From Shewanella seohaensis (GTDB lineage Bacteria > Pseudomonadota > Gammaproteobacteria > Enterobacterales > Shewanellaceae), in NCBI RefSeq assembly GCF_025449215.1, contig NZ_CP104900.1:4464001-4528000 (forward strand): a DNA stretch of 64,000 bases. The letters run 5' to 3'. Below are positions 38,474-48,221 of this stretch, one piece after another. Positions within the stretch are counted from its first letter, which is position 1, and each line of letters opens with the position of its first letter. Both the position numbers and the translations under genes were made by a program. The notes beneath the pieces are model-generated. The model was given only the letters and a program-made list of their open reading frames with translations, did not search any database and was not told where the DNA came from.

Positions 38474-38750
38474 TTTATGAACAAAAAATGTGCCTCGCAC
38501 TTTGGTATTAATTTAGTCGGCATTGCATAAGTGCATGTTTGAATTGAAATTATTGCTTGAGATAATAGCCCGAGTTTCAACCTAAACGGCGTTTGATACC
38601 AAAGGCTAACCTTTTGAATCAAATTCAAGACCAATTAACCCAAAAGGGTTATTAAAATGCGTCAAGATTCTTTATAATCGCCAACATTTTGACAATGTAG
38701 CAACACAAATCATCACCTGTATTCGTCCGCACAATTAACAAGGTAGTAAA
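38474..38750. other. Intergenic before the secreted protein gene
   Basis: About 280 bases with no ORF. An AAGG ribosome binding site precedes the GTG at 38751. Confidence 0.4.
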
Positions 38751-39221
38751 GTGAAAACACAGTTACTGGCCCTCATGCTCGTCAGTCATTTAGGCTACGC
38801 ATATGCCAAGGAAGATTTAGCCACAAGCTTAGACACCGCAGAACCCGTCCCTAAAAGCCATAGCATCGACTTTATTGATAAAGGCCTCAAGCTGAGCTTG
38901 AGCTGCTCCGTTGGCGAAACCCAACCCATTTTAAACGTCACTATGGGTGAATCCTTTGCATTTGGTAGCGATCCGAGCGTGCTAATTATTCGCAGCGACA
39001 AGCAGCACAGTGTGAAATTCCGCGGCACCGCGACCTTGATGAACTTTACCAGTTTGCCAAAGGCCGATGACGATCTGTGGCAGGCATTAGCTCAGTTGCA
39101 AACTCAAGAGCTAAGCCTTGAGGCTGTTTCGTTTCGCTCAAGCAAATACACTAGCTCAACCTTAGTGGCCGTGGGATTTAGTGAAGCGGTCAGCCAACTA
39201 AAACAGAAGTGCAGCCAGTAA
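38751..39221 (+). CDS. Secreted hypothetical protein
   Basis: A 156-residue predicted periplasmic protein. It has an N-terminal signal peptide (TQLLALMLVSHLGYAYA, cut near 19), then a soluble domain of mainly beta character with two cysteines (about 52 and 154) that could form a disulphide. I recognise no family. It starts at GTG 38751 with an AAGGT-type ribosome binding site and is followed by a perfect terminator, so it is a stand-alone gene. Confidence 0.7.
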   Translation: MKTQLLALMLVSHLGYAYAKEDLATSLDTAEPVPKSHSIDFIDKGLKLSLSCSVGETQPILNVTMGESFAFGSDPSVLIIRSDKQHSVKFRGTATLMNFTSLPKADDDLWQALAQLQTQELSLEAVSFRSSKYTSSTLVAVGFSEAVSQLKQKCSQ

Positions 39222-39242
39222 GGGCATGTCTCGTCCTGATAC

Positions 39243-39273
39243 AAAAAAGCCACTGTAATCAGTGGCTTTTTTA
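39243..39273. terminator. Bidirectional terminator before the symporter gene
   Basis: Hairpin aaaaaagccactg / cagtggctttttt between convergent genes. Confidence 0.92.
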
Positions 39274-39283
39274 GTTGTGCGAT

Positions 39284-40534
39284 TTAAGACTCGCTATCGA
39301 CCAGCTCGACTTGATGAGCCTTTTCGGTTTGGTCGACGATGGTCAACACCGCCGTATCCCCCACCACGTTGCAGGAGGTCAGCACCATGTCGATGATGCG
39401 ATCCAGCGCGGCCACAATCGCAAAGGCTTCAATCGGCAAGCCCATTTGATGGATTAATACCCCAATCATCACCATGCCGCCACCGGGCACACCACCCGCG
39501 CCAACGGATAACAGGAAGATACTAAACAGCAGCGATGGCAATTGCTCGCTGGTGATTGGCATGCCGAAGGCATTGGCGACAAAGAAGATCGCAATCGTGA
39601 TATAAATCGCCACGCCGCCCATATTCATGGTCGCCCCAAGCGGCACACCAAAACCTGCCACGGCGCGGTTAACCCCAAGCTTTTCCGTTAGGGTGCGCAT
39701 AGTCACAGGAATCGTGGCATTAGAGCTGGCAGTAGACAGGGAAAACAGCACTTGCTCTTGGGTTTTCTCGCGAAAGCTCTTGGCCGAAATCGGTGTGAAG
39801 AATCCCACCGCCAGCGGATAGACCACAAAAATCCACAGTAATAACAGCGCCAGAATGATCACGACATATTCGAGCACGCTCATAAATACTGCCGCATCTA
39901 AGGTGGCGCCTAACTTAAACATCAGCGCAAACACGCCATAAGGTGCAAGGCTCATCACCACAGAAATCAGTTTCATCATGATTTTATTGGCGGTTTGAAA
40001 ACCTTGTACCGCGCCAGCCACATGCTCGCCGAGGGATTTAATCACCCCGCCCAGCATCAGTGCCATAAAGATCACTTGCAGCATATTGCCCGACATAAAA
40101 GCCGCCACCGGGTTGCGCGGCACTATATCAATCAGCAGCGCCATTAAGCTGGGAAGTTCGGTCGCGGTAATCGCCACACCATCGGTACTGCTCATATCGA
40201 CGCCTTTACCAGGGTCGAGCAATAGCACCACTAACAGGGCGGTTGAGATAGCGACCACGGTATTAACGATGTAAAAGCCGAAGGTTTTGCCGCCAAGGCG
40301 GCCAAAGCTTTTTAAGTCCTGCAGCTCACACACGCCGCAAACGATACTGACAAACACCAGAGGCACGACCAACATCATGATCATATTGACGAACATAGTG
40401 CCGACGCCGCCAGCCAGTTCGACTAAATTGCCAGAAAAGAAGCCAATATCGTTTAGAAAATATTGCACTAAGGTGCCGAGAATAAGTCCCGCAAACAGAC
40501 CGATAAAGATCCGCGTCGAAAGTGATTTAATCAT
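39284..40534 (-). CDS. Dicarboxylate/amino acid:cation symporter (DAACS family)
   Basis: An inner-membrane symporter of 416 residues related to GltP/DctA/SstT. It has eight transmembrane segments and two re-entrant hairpins. HP1 has the serine-rich motif STASSNATIPVT (about 265). TM7 has NMGGVAIY in place of the NMDGT of glutamate transporters. HP2 has VGAGGVPGGG. TM8 has DRIIDMVLTSCNVVGD, the substrate-binding aspartate/asparagine motif. The NMGG variant suggests a substrate or coupling ion different from classic glutamate carriers. It is monocistronic. Confidence 0.88.
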   Translation of the reverse strand: MIKSLSTRIFIGLFAGLILGTLVQYFLNDIGFFSGNLVELAGGVGTMFVNMIMMLVVPLVFVSIVCGVCELQDLKSFGRLGGKTFGFYIVNTVVAISTALLVVLLLDPGKGVDMSSTDGVAITATELPSLMALLIDIVPRNPVAAFMSGNMLQVIFMALMLGGVIKSLGEHVAGAVQGFQTANKIMMKLISVVMSLAPYGVFALMFKLGATLDAAVFMSVLEYVVIILALLLLWIFVVYPLAVGFFTPISAKSFREKTQEQVLFSLSTASSNATIPVTMRTLTEKLGVNRAVAGFGVPLGATMNMGGVAIYITIAIFFVANAFGMPITSEQLPSLLFSIFLLSVGAGGVPGGGMVMIGVLIHQMGLPIEAFAIVAALDRIIDMVLTSCNVVGDTAVLTIVDQTEKAHQVELVDSES

Positions 40535-40924
40535 GCTTATGGTTTCCCCAAATAGCTCATCTTTTATTATTCATCTTCCTTGATGAGCAAAATCGCCATT
40601 CCCTTTTCGGTTCAGGCGGGGATAGTGAAACATGCTGACAGTAAATTCAATGAATAAATTTACTTATTTCATTTTCAATTAAGCCAAACTCATCACAAAA
40701 ATTTTGTATTTATATGATTTTTATTAAAAATAAAATTATCGATTAATAATTGCGCTATTAAGATGCAAGTTGAAAAATCAAAATTTAAACAGTATTTAAA
40801 CCAAATAAACACAATTAATCGATTCAGCTTGAATAATGCTAGATTTAAAAACCAAATAAACAATTTAATCAGAATTAAAATCTACATATTACGGTGTTAA
40901 TAGAGAGATCGTGAAGAGTAACGA
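40535..40924. other. AT-rich intergenic between symporter and SMC operon
   Basis: About 390 bases that contain the symporter promoter region (minus strand) and the tail of the SMC operon. Long A/T tracts near 40660-40880; no ORF, terminator hairpin or RNA that I can support. Confidence 0.45.
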
Positions 40925-41797
40925 CTAACAATATGCCAGTAGCACTAGCTCAAGCCGATGCGCCAGCAGGTGCTGCTGTTTAATGCTAATGCGTTGCTGA
41001 ATTAACCAAAGGCTTAATTGCTGCCAATTTTTTAAGTCGGCTGACAGTAAGTATTTAGCCTGAGGCGCTTGCTTGGCAAAGTCATCAGCGGAATTAATCT
41101 GTGGGATAGCGAGTAACTCGCTAGGTGCAAAAAGCGCTAACTGGGGCACGATACAATGGGTCATGCCCGTTAAGGTATGGGCAATTTGCAGCCCTGCGGG
41201 GTCGAGATCGGTAAAGGCAATGATCGGCATTTTACCCGCCATCGCCTGTAAAAACTGTCGCACACCAATGGGTGAATGGTGGCCGCTACCACGGTAAATC
41301 ACCATAACGCGGCTAAGTTCGGCGGGTAAGCGCGCTTGGGTGATGGCATCGAATATATCTAGGTTTTCAACCACTAAGATGGCGTTAACATTAAGCTCAT
41401 GGCAAAGCTGCTGCGCTTCATCTAAGGGAGTGCGTAACGCAGAACGCGCAGACATCCCCATGGGAGGGGATTCAAAACCGAGATACTTCAACAAAACATA
41501 CTCGGCTTCTGGGCGGATACTCGCCAGCTTTTCATTCTGGCTTTGAGCGGACATGGCGATACGGTCTAGATTAAAGTCCAGCGCCTGTAAATCGACGCCC
41601 TCTTTTGCCAATACACCTTGGCGCAGCAACTCAAAATCTCGCGGCACAAAACACAAATATTTTTCCGCACCATCCAGCTCGCCCACTTCTAACTCGCGGT
41701 AAATCGTTCGCCAATTCGGGCTGAGTTTTACCCTTGGAGAGCGATTAAGATAAACGCCCTCCAAGAGTTGCAACTGCTGTTTACCTAGGCGAGCCAT
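40925..41797 (-). CDS. Wadjet D-like (JetD/MksG-type) Toprim nuclease subunit
   Basis: A 290-residue protein. Its second half has a Toprim-like fold: a glutamate strand ILVVENLDIFDA (about 138), VIYRGSGHHSPIG, and the DxD motif IIAFTDLDPAGLQIA (about 193). This is the arrangement of the topoisomerase VI A-like nuclease JetD, which cleaves circular DNA in Wadjet. The N-terminal half is helical. It overlaps the upstream gene by 13 bases and is the last of the four-gene operon. Assignment rests on the Toprim motifs and the operon, not on close similarity to type I JetD. Confidence 0.78.
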   Translation of the reverse strand: MARLGKQQLQLLEGVYLNRSPRVKLSPNWRTIYRELEVGELDGAEKYLCFVPRDFELLRQGVLAKEGVDLQALDFNLDRIAMSAQSQNEKLASIRPEAEYVLLKYLGFESPPMGMSARSALRTPLDEAQQLCHELNVNAILVVENLDIFDAITQARLPAELSRVMVIYRGSGHHSPIGVRQFLQAMAGKMPIIAFTDLDPAGLQIAHTLTGMTHCIVPQLALFAPSELLAIPQINSADDFAKQAPQAKYLLSADLKNWQQLSLWLIQQRISIKQQHLLAHRLELVLLAYC

Positions 41798-43005
41798 AAT
41801 TCCACATCGCGGATAATAAAGTTACCGCTGTAGATCGGATGGGGTTCGCCTAAGGGCTCTAACTCGAAATAGGCCTTATGCTCATCGGGTAAGCCTTCGT
41901 AGCCGCCAATCACTTGATAAATCCAGCTTTCGGCATCCCATGGCAGGGCTTTTTCAGCTAAGTAATCGAGCGCCGACTGACGTAAGCCCGACTCAATCAC
42001 GTCGACAAAGTAAGTGTCGACCGCTTGCTTGAGTGGATTATCAGGAATATCAAAGTCTTCATTCTGCGTCAGCGGCACGGCCACATCCTGCTCGCGTACA
42101 GTCTCGACTATGCCCTGGCGGCTAATTGCCTTGATATGGGCGACAATGTTCATCAGCTCAAACTCTTGGCTGGCGTTATGCACATCCACAGACGCTGGGG
42201 CCAATAACACTTCGGCGCGATTGAAAAGGCTTGGGATTTCCTTATGAGACACATGGTCCGCAGGGCGATAATCCGGATGCAAATCGGTGTACAGTAACCA
42301 GCCCTTAAGCAAGCGAGTACGGCCGCGAATTTGCCTAAAGCGGCCGAGAAGTTCCAGCAACCTGCCCTGCACCACACTGAGTTCCTGGGCGCAGTCGCTC
42401 ATGGTTTCCTGCAAAGTCGTCACCAGCAGCTTACGCAGCTCACGGATATCACCGGCGATTTCACCTAATTCGCTAAACTGGAACATCTCCAAGCCATTGA
42501 GCAATTCAGATACTTGGCTTTGAGCGAGTTCGTTTTCACGGATCTTAGCGTTAATGGTACCGACATAACCGAACTCGTTGTTGATGCGTCCCCACAACAC
42601 GCGGATGGAGTAACGTAAACTGTCGGCAAAGCTATACACATGCTCACTTAAATCAGACAGATACGCCTCGGCGGCGCTGTAATCTGAGCTGTGGCGCGCT
42701 TCTTTATAATGGTCGGCCAAGGTCTTAATGGTGGCGAGCGCTGAGCCGACGTTGGAGTCGATTTGGCGATTGCGTTCATCACTTAGGCCCTCTTCGAGCA
42801 AGGCACGCACCGAGCGTTTAAGGCGCAGCTCTTGGTCTGGCTCTGGGCGCCATAAAATCCCTGCCTGCTTGAGTTTTTCAACTACGGCGGGGTCATGGCT
42901 CTCTTCCTTGAGCGAGCCTGCCAGATAGGCGTCCATAATAATGTCTGCATGGCGACCTAACTGCTTGAGTAGCTTAACCCCAGCCTGATGTAAGTTACTA
43001 CTCAT
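41785..43005 (-). CDS. Wadjet A-like kleisin/MksF-type subunit
   Basis: A 406-residue protein, mainly helical, with an N-terminal winged-helix-like part and a central coiled coil (about 75-235). The C-terminal beta-rich part includes GNFIIRDVELWLA. I do not recognise a named domain. In this operon the position and size match the kleisin-like JetA/MksF that bridges the SMC dimer. A strong AAGGAGG ribosome binding site precedes ATG 43005. Known Wadjet operons run A-B-C-D, so the reversed position here is notable. Confidence 0.65.
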   Translation of the reverse strand: MSSNLHQAGVKLLKQLGRHADIIMDAYLAGSLKEESHDPAVVEKLKQAGILWRPEPDQELRLKRSVRALLEEGLSDERNRQIDSNVGSALATIKTLADHYKEARHSSDYSAAEAYLSDLSEHVYSFADSLRYSIRVLWGRINNEFGYVGTINAKIRENELAQSQVSELLNGLEMFQFSELGEIAGDIRELRKLLVTTLQETMSDCAQELSVVQGRLLELLGRFRQIRGRTRLLKGWLLYTDLHPDYRPADHVSHKEIPSLFNRAEVLLAPASVDVHNASQEFELMNIVAHIKAISRQGIVETVREQDVAVPLTQNEDFDIPDNPLKQAVDTYFVDVIESGLRQSALDYLAEKALPWDAESWIYQVIGGYEGLPDEHKAYFELEPLGEPHPIYSGNFIIRDVELWLA

Positions 43006-43047
43006 CGCGGCCTCCTTGGTTGAAGCTGTGCGTTATCGTCCAAGGCA

Positions 43048-43713
43048 TCATAGTAAATCCCGCTGCGTCGCCGTTTCCGCCTGCGCTTCAAGGCTGAGGC
43101 CTTCGGTCTCGTCGATAAAGCGGATCACTTCGTACAGGTAATCCAACTTGCCAGTGGCGATATAAATTTGTTTTTCCACGTTAGGGCGCACCAGATAACC
43201 AAGCTCCACTAAGCGCTTGAACACTAACTTAATTTGCGCATCGCTATTGGTACTGGTTGAGCCAAATAAACGGTATTGACTGAGTTTGGCCAACTGCTCA
43301 CGAAACGCGGGCGTATCTTCAATTCGGCTTTGCAACTCGGTTAAACGTACTGGCGCGCCTTCGCTTAAGGGGGCATCTTGGCCGCTGGCTTCCTGCACTA
43401 ATACCAGCCACTCCACCATAGGGATAAGTGCCTGACAAATATCCTTAAACTGCGATGAAATCACCTTGCGTTCGCTTTCGCCTAACTGCAAATAACCGCA
43501 GAAAAACACATCTCCCTCGGCGGCCGAAGCCACTGTGCGATTGATTTGATTCAGATAAGCCTCGACCCGCTCGCGGGTGCTGTTATTTTTCAATGCGCGC
43601 CAGCCATCTTCATTGGTGGTACGGCAAATAAACTCACCTTTTAGCAAGAGTTCGATAATGGCGCCCGTACCGACTAATACGGTTTGGTTTGACTCATTCA
43701 TGGCAGCACTCAT
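43048..43713 (-). CDS. Wadjet B-like (MksE-type) winged-helix subunit
   Basis: A 221-residue protein with several short helices and a winged-helix-like C-terminal half (AQIKLVFKRLVELGYLVRP near 160-178). That is the pattern of MksE/JetB (KITE-type) condensin accessory subunits. Its ATG overlaps the stop of the SMC gene by one base (TAATG), so translation is coupled. The role, dimerising and binding the kleisin-like partner, is inferred from family and operon position. Confidence 0.68.
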   Translation of the reverse strand: MSAAMNESNQTVLVGTGAIIELLLKGEFICRTTNEDGWRALKNNSTRERVEAYLNQINRTVASAAEGDVFFCGYLQLGESERKVISSQFKDICQALIPMVEWLVLVQEASGQDAPLSEGAPVRLTELQSRIEDTPAFREQLAKLSQYRLFGSTSTNSDAQIKLVFKRLVELGYLVRPNVEKQIYIATGKLDYLYEVIRFIDETEGLSLEAQAETATQRDLL

Positions 43714-46700
43714 TAGATGGCCTCCTTGCTCAGGCGTTTACTCAACATATCGGCAATCGGATTGGCTTTGGGCTTCACCACCTGCAACTTCTTAGTTTGT
43801 TTATTAATAATGTAACGGTGCTCGAACAGGTTCAGCACTTCTGACTCAGGGTTCGGGAAGGCGCCTAACACGCTGATATTGTTGTTACCACAGGCATCGA
43901 AGATCTTCTTCACGTTGGTGTGGTGCAGTGTGCCCAGCTCGTCGATCGGCCAGTGAATGGTCACATCGGCGCGGCCACGTAACAAGCGCGTAAAGGCCAG
44001 CAGGAACTTACACAGGATCAGATAAGCCATACCATGGCTCGAGGATTCGTTAAGCTGACGGTCGGTGCGGATCACCAGATCGCTGTTGCCCTCTTTCAGG
44101 CGCAGCTCGATTTCCAGCAACTTAGCAATGCCGCCGGTTAAGGCCGCGCGGCCAATAATGTCTAAGGCGCGGCGCATGCTGTTGGTGTATTCCTCATCGG
44201 GCAGACCATTAAAGCCGTCGGCTTTCCAATTTTTGAAGGCTTTAACGAACTGTTCAAGCTCAGGCCAAAACTCTAATTCGCTGATCTTAGAGCGAATACG
44301 TACCGCAGACTCGGATACGCCATCGAGGAATAACTCCTCGCCCACTTCGCGGGTAATGCGCGCACTCTGGGAGGCGATGCGACGGTCGATATCGGCAAGT
44401 ACATCGTAGAAGGCGGTTAAGTCGACCCCGAAGATCCGCCCCTGTTCGCGCAGCGCCATAATCGATTGCGGCACAATCACATTGAGTAACTGTTCAAGCT
44501 GTGGCACTAGCTTGCGGTAATCCAGCAGGCGTATACCTTTGTCATTGATAAAGCTCGATTCTTCGCGAGCGCGCTCCCAAGTCTCGGCTAAACCTGAGCC
44601 TGACTTGCTGGCAATTACAGAGTCAAAATGCTCCACATATTGCTTAACCGAGCCCATCAAATAATCGCGTTTTAGCAATAAATCTTCGCCCTGACGCAAA
44701 CGCTCACCAAGGCTGCCCTGAGCTTCTTCATTGTTGGCGGGCAGTTTCAGCTCGGCCAACTTACGCATCACGGCGCGCAGTTTAGTTAAGTTTTCAGAGG
44801 CTTCAATTTGCGCCGCATCCGAGGCCTTACGCTCGGTCTCGAGTTGTTGGCGGCGAGTCTTCACTTCTTGAGTCTTGGCTTTAAGCTGCTGATCGATTTC
44901 CGAGGCGGCACGTTTTACGTCGCTCAATTGGGTCTGCAACTTAGGTTTACGCAGCAACCAAGTGTGTTGATACCAATCATCGAAGCGCAATACTTCGCTG
45001 CGGCGCTGCTCGGCGCGGCTGATTTTGGTTTCAAGCTCACGGATTTGTTGCTTGAGTTTAAGGATATTGTCCTCATCCACACCGCGGGACTTAAGCTCGT
45101 TTTTGTACCAGGTTTCGCAGGCTTTCTGCTCGGCCTTAGCGCTTTCGCGGCGAGCGTCGATAGTGGCCTTGATTTGCCCGAGTTGATTGTCGAGCGCGCC
45201 AATGACTTCCTGCCAGTAGGCTTGTTTTTCCATCCGCGCTTCGAGCGCCTGCTCTTTTTGCTCTTCGAGCCAGAGCTGATGTTGATGCTTAAGCTGCTTT
45301 AGCTCGCCATCGAGTTGAGTTAAGCGCTGCTGGGCAAAGGCTTTACGCTCGGCCAGCGCCTTGTTGATCTTGTCCTGCTCACTGCGTTTTTCATCGAACA
45401 GACGACGTAAATCATCGCGGCTATTCTTGTAAGCCGTGCGGGCGAAGGTGAGTTCACGGCTGAGTTTATCCAGCTCACCGTTAATCGCCACCAGCTGTGA
45501 TTCGGCCTCGGCCTGTAATTCCTGCGCGCTTTGCAGGGCCTCTTCTGCCTTGCTTAAACGAATACGCAGCTCCTGCTCGGAGGCGGCATATTCAGGCACA
45601 TCAATGGCTTTAAGATCCAAATGCACCCCAAACAGGGTGTCGCTCGTCCCTGTCACGCTCGGATGTAAATCGGTGCGGTGCAGTAACTCGGGGGCAATGA
45701 CTTTACCCAGACTCTGCTCCCAACCTTGGGCTTCCTTACGCAGAAACTCGAGCAAGGTATGGGACTGCGGGAACAGCATATGATGCAGTTCATCGAGCGC
45801 GGTTTGGCGCTCGTTAACCCGCAGGCTGGCGATACGCAGGGCTTCGTTGGCTTGGTCGCGTTTGGCGCGCAGCTTACGCTCATCGCTACTTAAACGCTCC
45901 ACCTTAGCGTTGCAGCTTTCTTGCTCTTCGTCGGCGCGGTGAATCCGCTCGTCGAAAATCGCGAGGCTTAACTTTTCTTCCTCGGTGTAGGTCACGCCAT
46001 CGACACGTAATTTAAGCTCGGCGGCATTGAGTTTGAATTGATATTCCTGCTCGCTAAAGCTTGCCTTGCCTGCATCCATTTGGCTGCGCCATTGGGCTTC
46101 GAGGGCATCGAGATCGGCTCTTGCCACTTCACGCTGTTTGTCGCGCGCTTCGCGTTGCTTGTCTTGATCCGCGTGTAAGCCTTCCAGTTCGCGGTTTAAC
46201 TGCTCGCCAATTTTACTGCGGCGAGCATTGTAAGCCGCTTCAATATCTTGGTGTTTTTCGGTTTGTAATTTATGGCGCTCGCTTAAGTTTTCCATGTCCG
46301 CGCGCCAGTTTGGCAGCATGTCCAAGTCCGCCTTGGCTTGCTCGATATTGGCATCTAAAAAGGCGCCGTGCTGATCTTCAATCGCATCGAGTTCGTACTC
46401 GCACTTGGCCACGTCGCCCTTGGCGGCGGATAGGTCAAGGTTTAGCTCGTCACGCACTTCTTTCCATTCGTCGTCCAACATCCGAAGCTTTAAATTCAGC
46501 TCCTTAGACAGGGTTTGTTGGATCTCTAAACGATCGGCCTCTAGGCTTTCGTCGTTGCGATAACCACGGGACAGACTCGAGAGGCGCATCTCGGCGCTGA
46601 GCAATTGGTTAAATTCCTGCTCGAGTTTTTCAAACTCGGGGCGGATCACTTCAAAGCCTTGGATTAATTGACTCTCGCGGATCCACGCCTCAACGCGTTG

Positions 46701-47384
46701 TGGATTGAGGCGTGAGCTAGGTGGATTCACCCCGTCTTCTTCCAAAATGGCGGCGATCATGGATTTGACCGTTTCCATTTTGCCTTCTTTGGAGTGCACC
46801 GCCTTGGCGAGTTTCTCGATGTGGCGCAGTGAATGCTCACCTTCACACAGGGCGAATTGGTGCGCATAGGCTCGCAGCTCGCTGCGGTTGCTGCCTGTGC
46901 TTAACAGGGTGCGATCGTTTTGAATAATCGCGCGGTATTCGCGGGTATTCAGCAAGTTAGTGGTAGCTACGCCTTGACGTTTTAATTCGCGGCCGAGTTC
47001 TGCCATGGTGTGGCATAAAATGGTGTCACCATTTTGGTTTTTAATGTAATCGCTTAACTCGAAACCTTTGCCGATAAAGCGGTAGTTCACCCCTTTACCA
47101 TCGCCCGCCGACGCCAGCACGGCTTGATAGAGCAAGCCATCGGCCTTTTGATATTCGTAAATGATGTAGCTTGAATCGTGTGGCAAGTACCAACGCTCGA
47201 AACTATCACGGGTTGAAGGCACAACGCGGCTAGGATATTCGCCATAAAATACAGGCACTAAACGTTGCAGAGTGGTTTTACCCGAGGCGTTAGTACCACA
47301 AATATTGGTATGGCCATTGAGGGCGAGTTCCACAACGCCCGGAAGGTGCGTATCAATCAGCACAATACGAATCAAGCTTGGCAT
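43713..47384 (-). CDS. Wadjet C-like (JetC/MksB-type) SMC ATPase
   Basis: An SMC/SbcC-like ATPase of 1,223 residues. The N-terminal head has Walker A GTNASGKTTLQ (about 30-40), an unusual ASG in place of NGSG. Two long coiled-coil arms follow (about 240-480 and 580-900), rich in E, Q, K and R, with a hinge-like region between. The C-terminal head shows SSHGMAYLILCKFLLAF (ABC-signature position) and ADVTIHWPIDELGTLH (Walker B position). ATG 47384 is chosen over an in-frame ATG at 47420 because AAGGAATGAA lies just before it. It leads a four-gene operon (C-B-A-D), inferred to defend against plasmids. Confidence 0.82.
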   Translation of the reverse strand: MPSLIRIVLIDTHLPGVVELALNGHTNICGTNASGKTTLQRLVPVFYGEYPSRVVPSTRDSFERWYLPHDSSYIIYEYQKADGLLYQAVLASAGDGKGVNYRFIGKGFELSDYIKNQNGDTILCHTMAELGRELKRQGVATTNLLNTREYRAIIQNDRTLLSTGSNRSELRAYAHQFALCEGEHSLRHIEKLAKAVHSKEGKMETVKSMIAAILEEDGVNPPSSRLNPQRVEAWIRESQLIQGFEVIRPEFEKLEQEFNQLLSAEMRLSSLSRGYRNDESLEADRLEIQQTLSKELNLKLRMLDDEWKEVRDELNLDLSAAKGDVAKCEYELDAIEDQHGAFLDANIEQAKADLDMLPNWRADMENLSERHKLQTEKHQDIEAAYNARRSKIGEQLNRELEGLHADQDKQREARDKQREVARADLDALEAQWRSQMDAGKASFSEQEYQFKLNAAELKLRVDGVTYTEEEKLSLAIFDERIHRADEEQESCNAKVERLSSDERKLRAKRDQANEALRIASLRVNERQTALDELHHMLFPQSHTLLEFLRKEAQGWEQSLGKVIAPELLHRTDLHPSVTGTSDTLFGVHLDLKAIDVPEYAASEQELRIRLSKAEEALQSAQELQAEAESQLVAINGELDKLSRELTFARTAYKNSRDDLRRLFDEKRSEQDKINKALAERKAFAQQRLTQLDGELKQLKHQHQLWLEEQKEQALEARMEKQAYWQEVIGALDNQLGQIKATIDARRESAKAEQKACETWYKNELKSRGVDEDNILKLKQQIRELETKISRAEQRRSEVLRFDDWYQHTWLLRKPKLQTQLSDVKRAASEIDQQLKAKTQEVKTRRQQLETERKASDAAQIEASENLTKLRAVMRKLAELKLPANNEEAQGSLGERLRQGEDLLLKRDYLMGSVKQYVEHFDSVIASKSGSGLAETWERAREESSFINDKGIRLLDYRKLVPQLEQLLNVIVPQSIMALREQGRIFGVDLTAFYDVLADIDRRIASQSARITREVGEELFLDGVSESAVRIRSKISELEFWPELEQFVKAFKNWKADGFNGLPDEEYTNSMRRALDIIGRAALTGGIAKLLEIELRLKEGNSDLVIRTDRQLNESSSHGMAYLILCKFLLAFTRLLRGRADVTIHWPIDELGTLHHTNVKKIFDACGNNNISVLGAFPNPESEVLNLFEHRYIINKQTKKLQVVKPKANPIADMLSKRLSKEAI

Positions 47385-47555
47385 TTCATTCCTTATCCAA
47401 ACGGGAGACCTTATGCACAAAGCGAACGATAAGGTTGTCCAAAAGCGGCATTAGACTTCAAAAATCGGGATGTTAAAAGTCTTGGCCTTAAAAGTTAGCC
47501 CCTAAAATAAGGCAATCATCGAGCCTTGGCAATTCAGCACCTAGGGCTGAATGCG

Positions 47556-48221
47556 TTAGCTCACATCAAACGGCCAAGGATACGCCAATTCGCCCCAAGA
47601 AAGGTGAGTTTTATGCGGGGGAAGGCGATCGGCGATACGACTATAGATTAAGATCATCTCGGCGAGCGAGCCAACCTGCATGCCCCGCATAAGATTAGAA
47701 CGGTGAATCTCGACCGTGCGCATAGCGATGCACAACGTATCGGCAATCTCCTGATTTTTATAGCCTTTAGCGATAAGAGAGAGGATTTCCCGCTCACGCG
47801 GCGTAAGCGCCAAATAGGTGTTTACATATTGATTATCTTGATAATGCGCCTTGGCATGCTCTAGCGCTTTGACTACCGCATCGGCCAACTTGGCGCCATC
47901 GGCGGGCTTTTGGAAAAAATCCACCGCCCCGAGTTTTAACGCCTCCACCGCCATGGGCACATCGCCGTGGCCGGTAAGATAAATCACCGCCAGCGGACTA
48001 TTATGCTGCACTAATTGCGCATGTAACTGTGGCCCGCTAAGGCCCGGCATACGCACATCGACTAAGGCGCAGCCCGGCTCACTCAAATCGATGGCGGCAA
48101 AAAATGCCTCGGCGCTATCAAAATCGTGGATAGTCAGGCCATAGCTTTCGAGCATAAACCGCAGCGAGCGGCGCACCGACTCATCGTCATCGATTAAATA
48201 CACGGGCAATTCGTGGCTCAT
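47556..48221 (-). CDS. ttrR: Tetrathionate response regulator TtrR
   Basis: A FixJ/LuxR-type response regulator of 221 residues. The receiver domain has DDD near 11-13, phospho-Asp55 in CALVDVRMPG, and the lysine in VDFFQKPADG. The C-terminal HTH is LTPREREILSLIAKGYKNQEIA with RTVEIHRSNLMRGM. It overlaps ttrS by four bases. Position and domain make-up match the TtrR that activates ttrBCA in Salmonella, encoded here on the opposite strand to ttrBCA. Confidence 0.88.
   Translation of the reverse strand: MSHELPVYLIDDDESVRRSLRFMLESYGLTIHDFDSAEAFFAAIDLSEPGCALVDVRMPGLSGPQLHAQLVQHNSPLAVIYLTGHGDVPMAVEALKLGAVDFFQKPADGAKLADAVVKALEHAKAHYQDNQYVNTYLALTPREREILSLIAKGYKNQEIADTLCIAMRTVEIHRSNLMRGMQVGSLAEMILIYSRIADRLPPHKTHLSWGELAYPWPFDVS

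Noticed and set aside
44808..46507. Long plus-strand ORFs opposite the SMC gene
   Set aside because: They are shadows of a 1,223-codon coding sequence with clear ATPase motifs; they have no family pattern.
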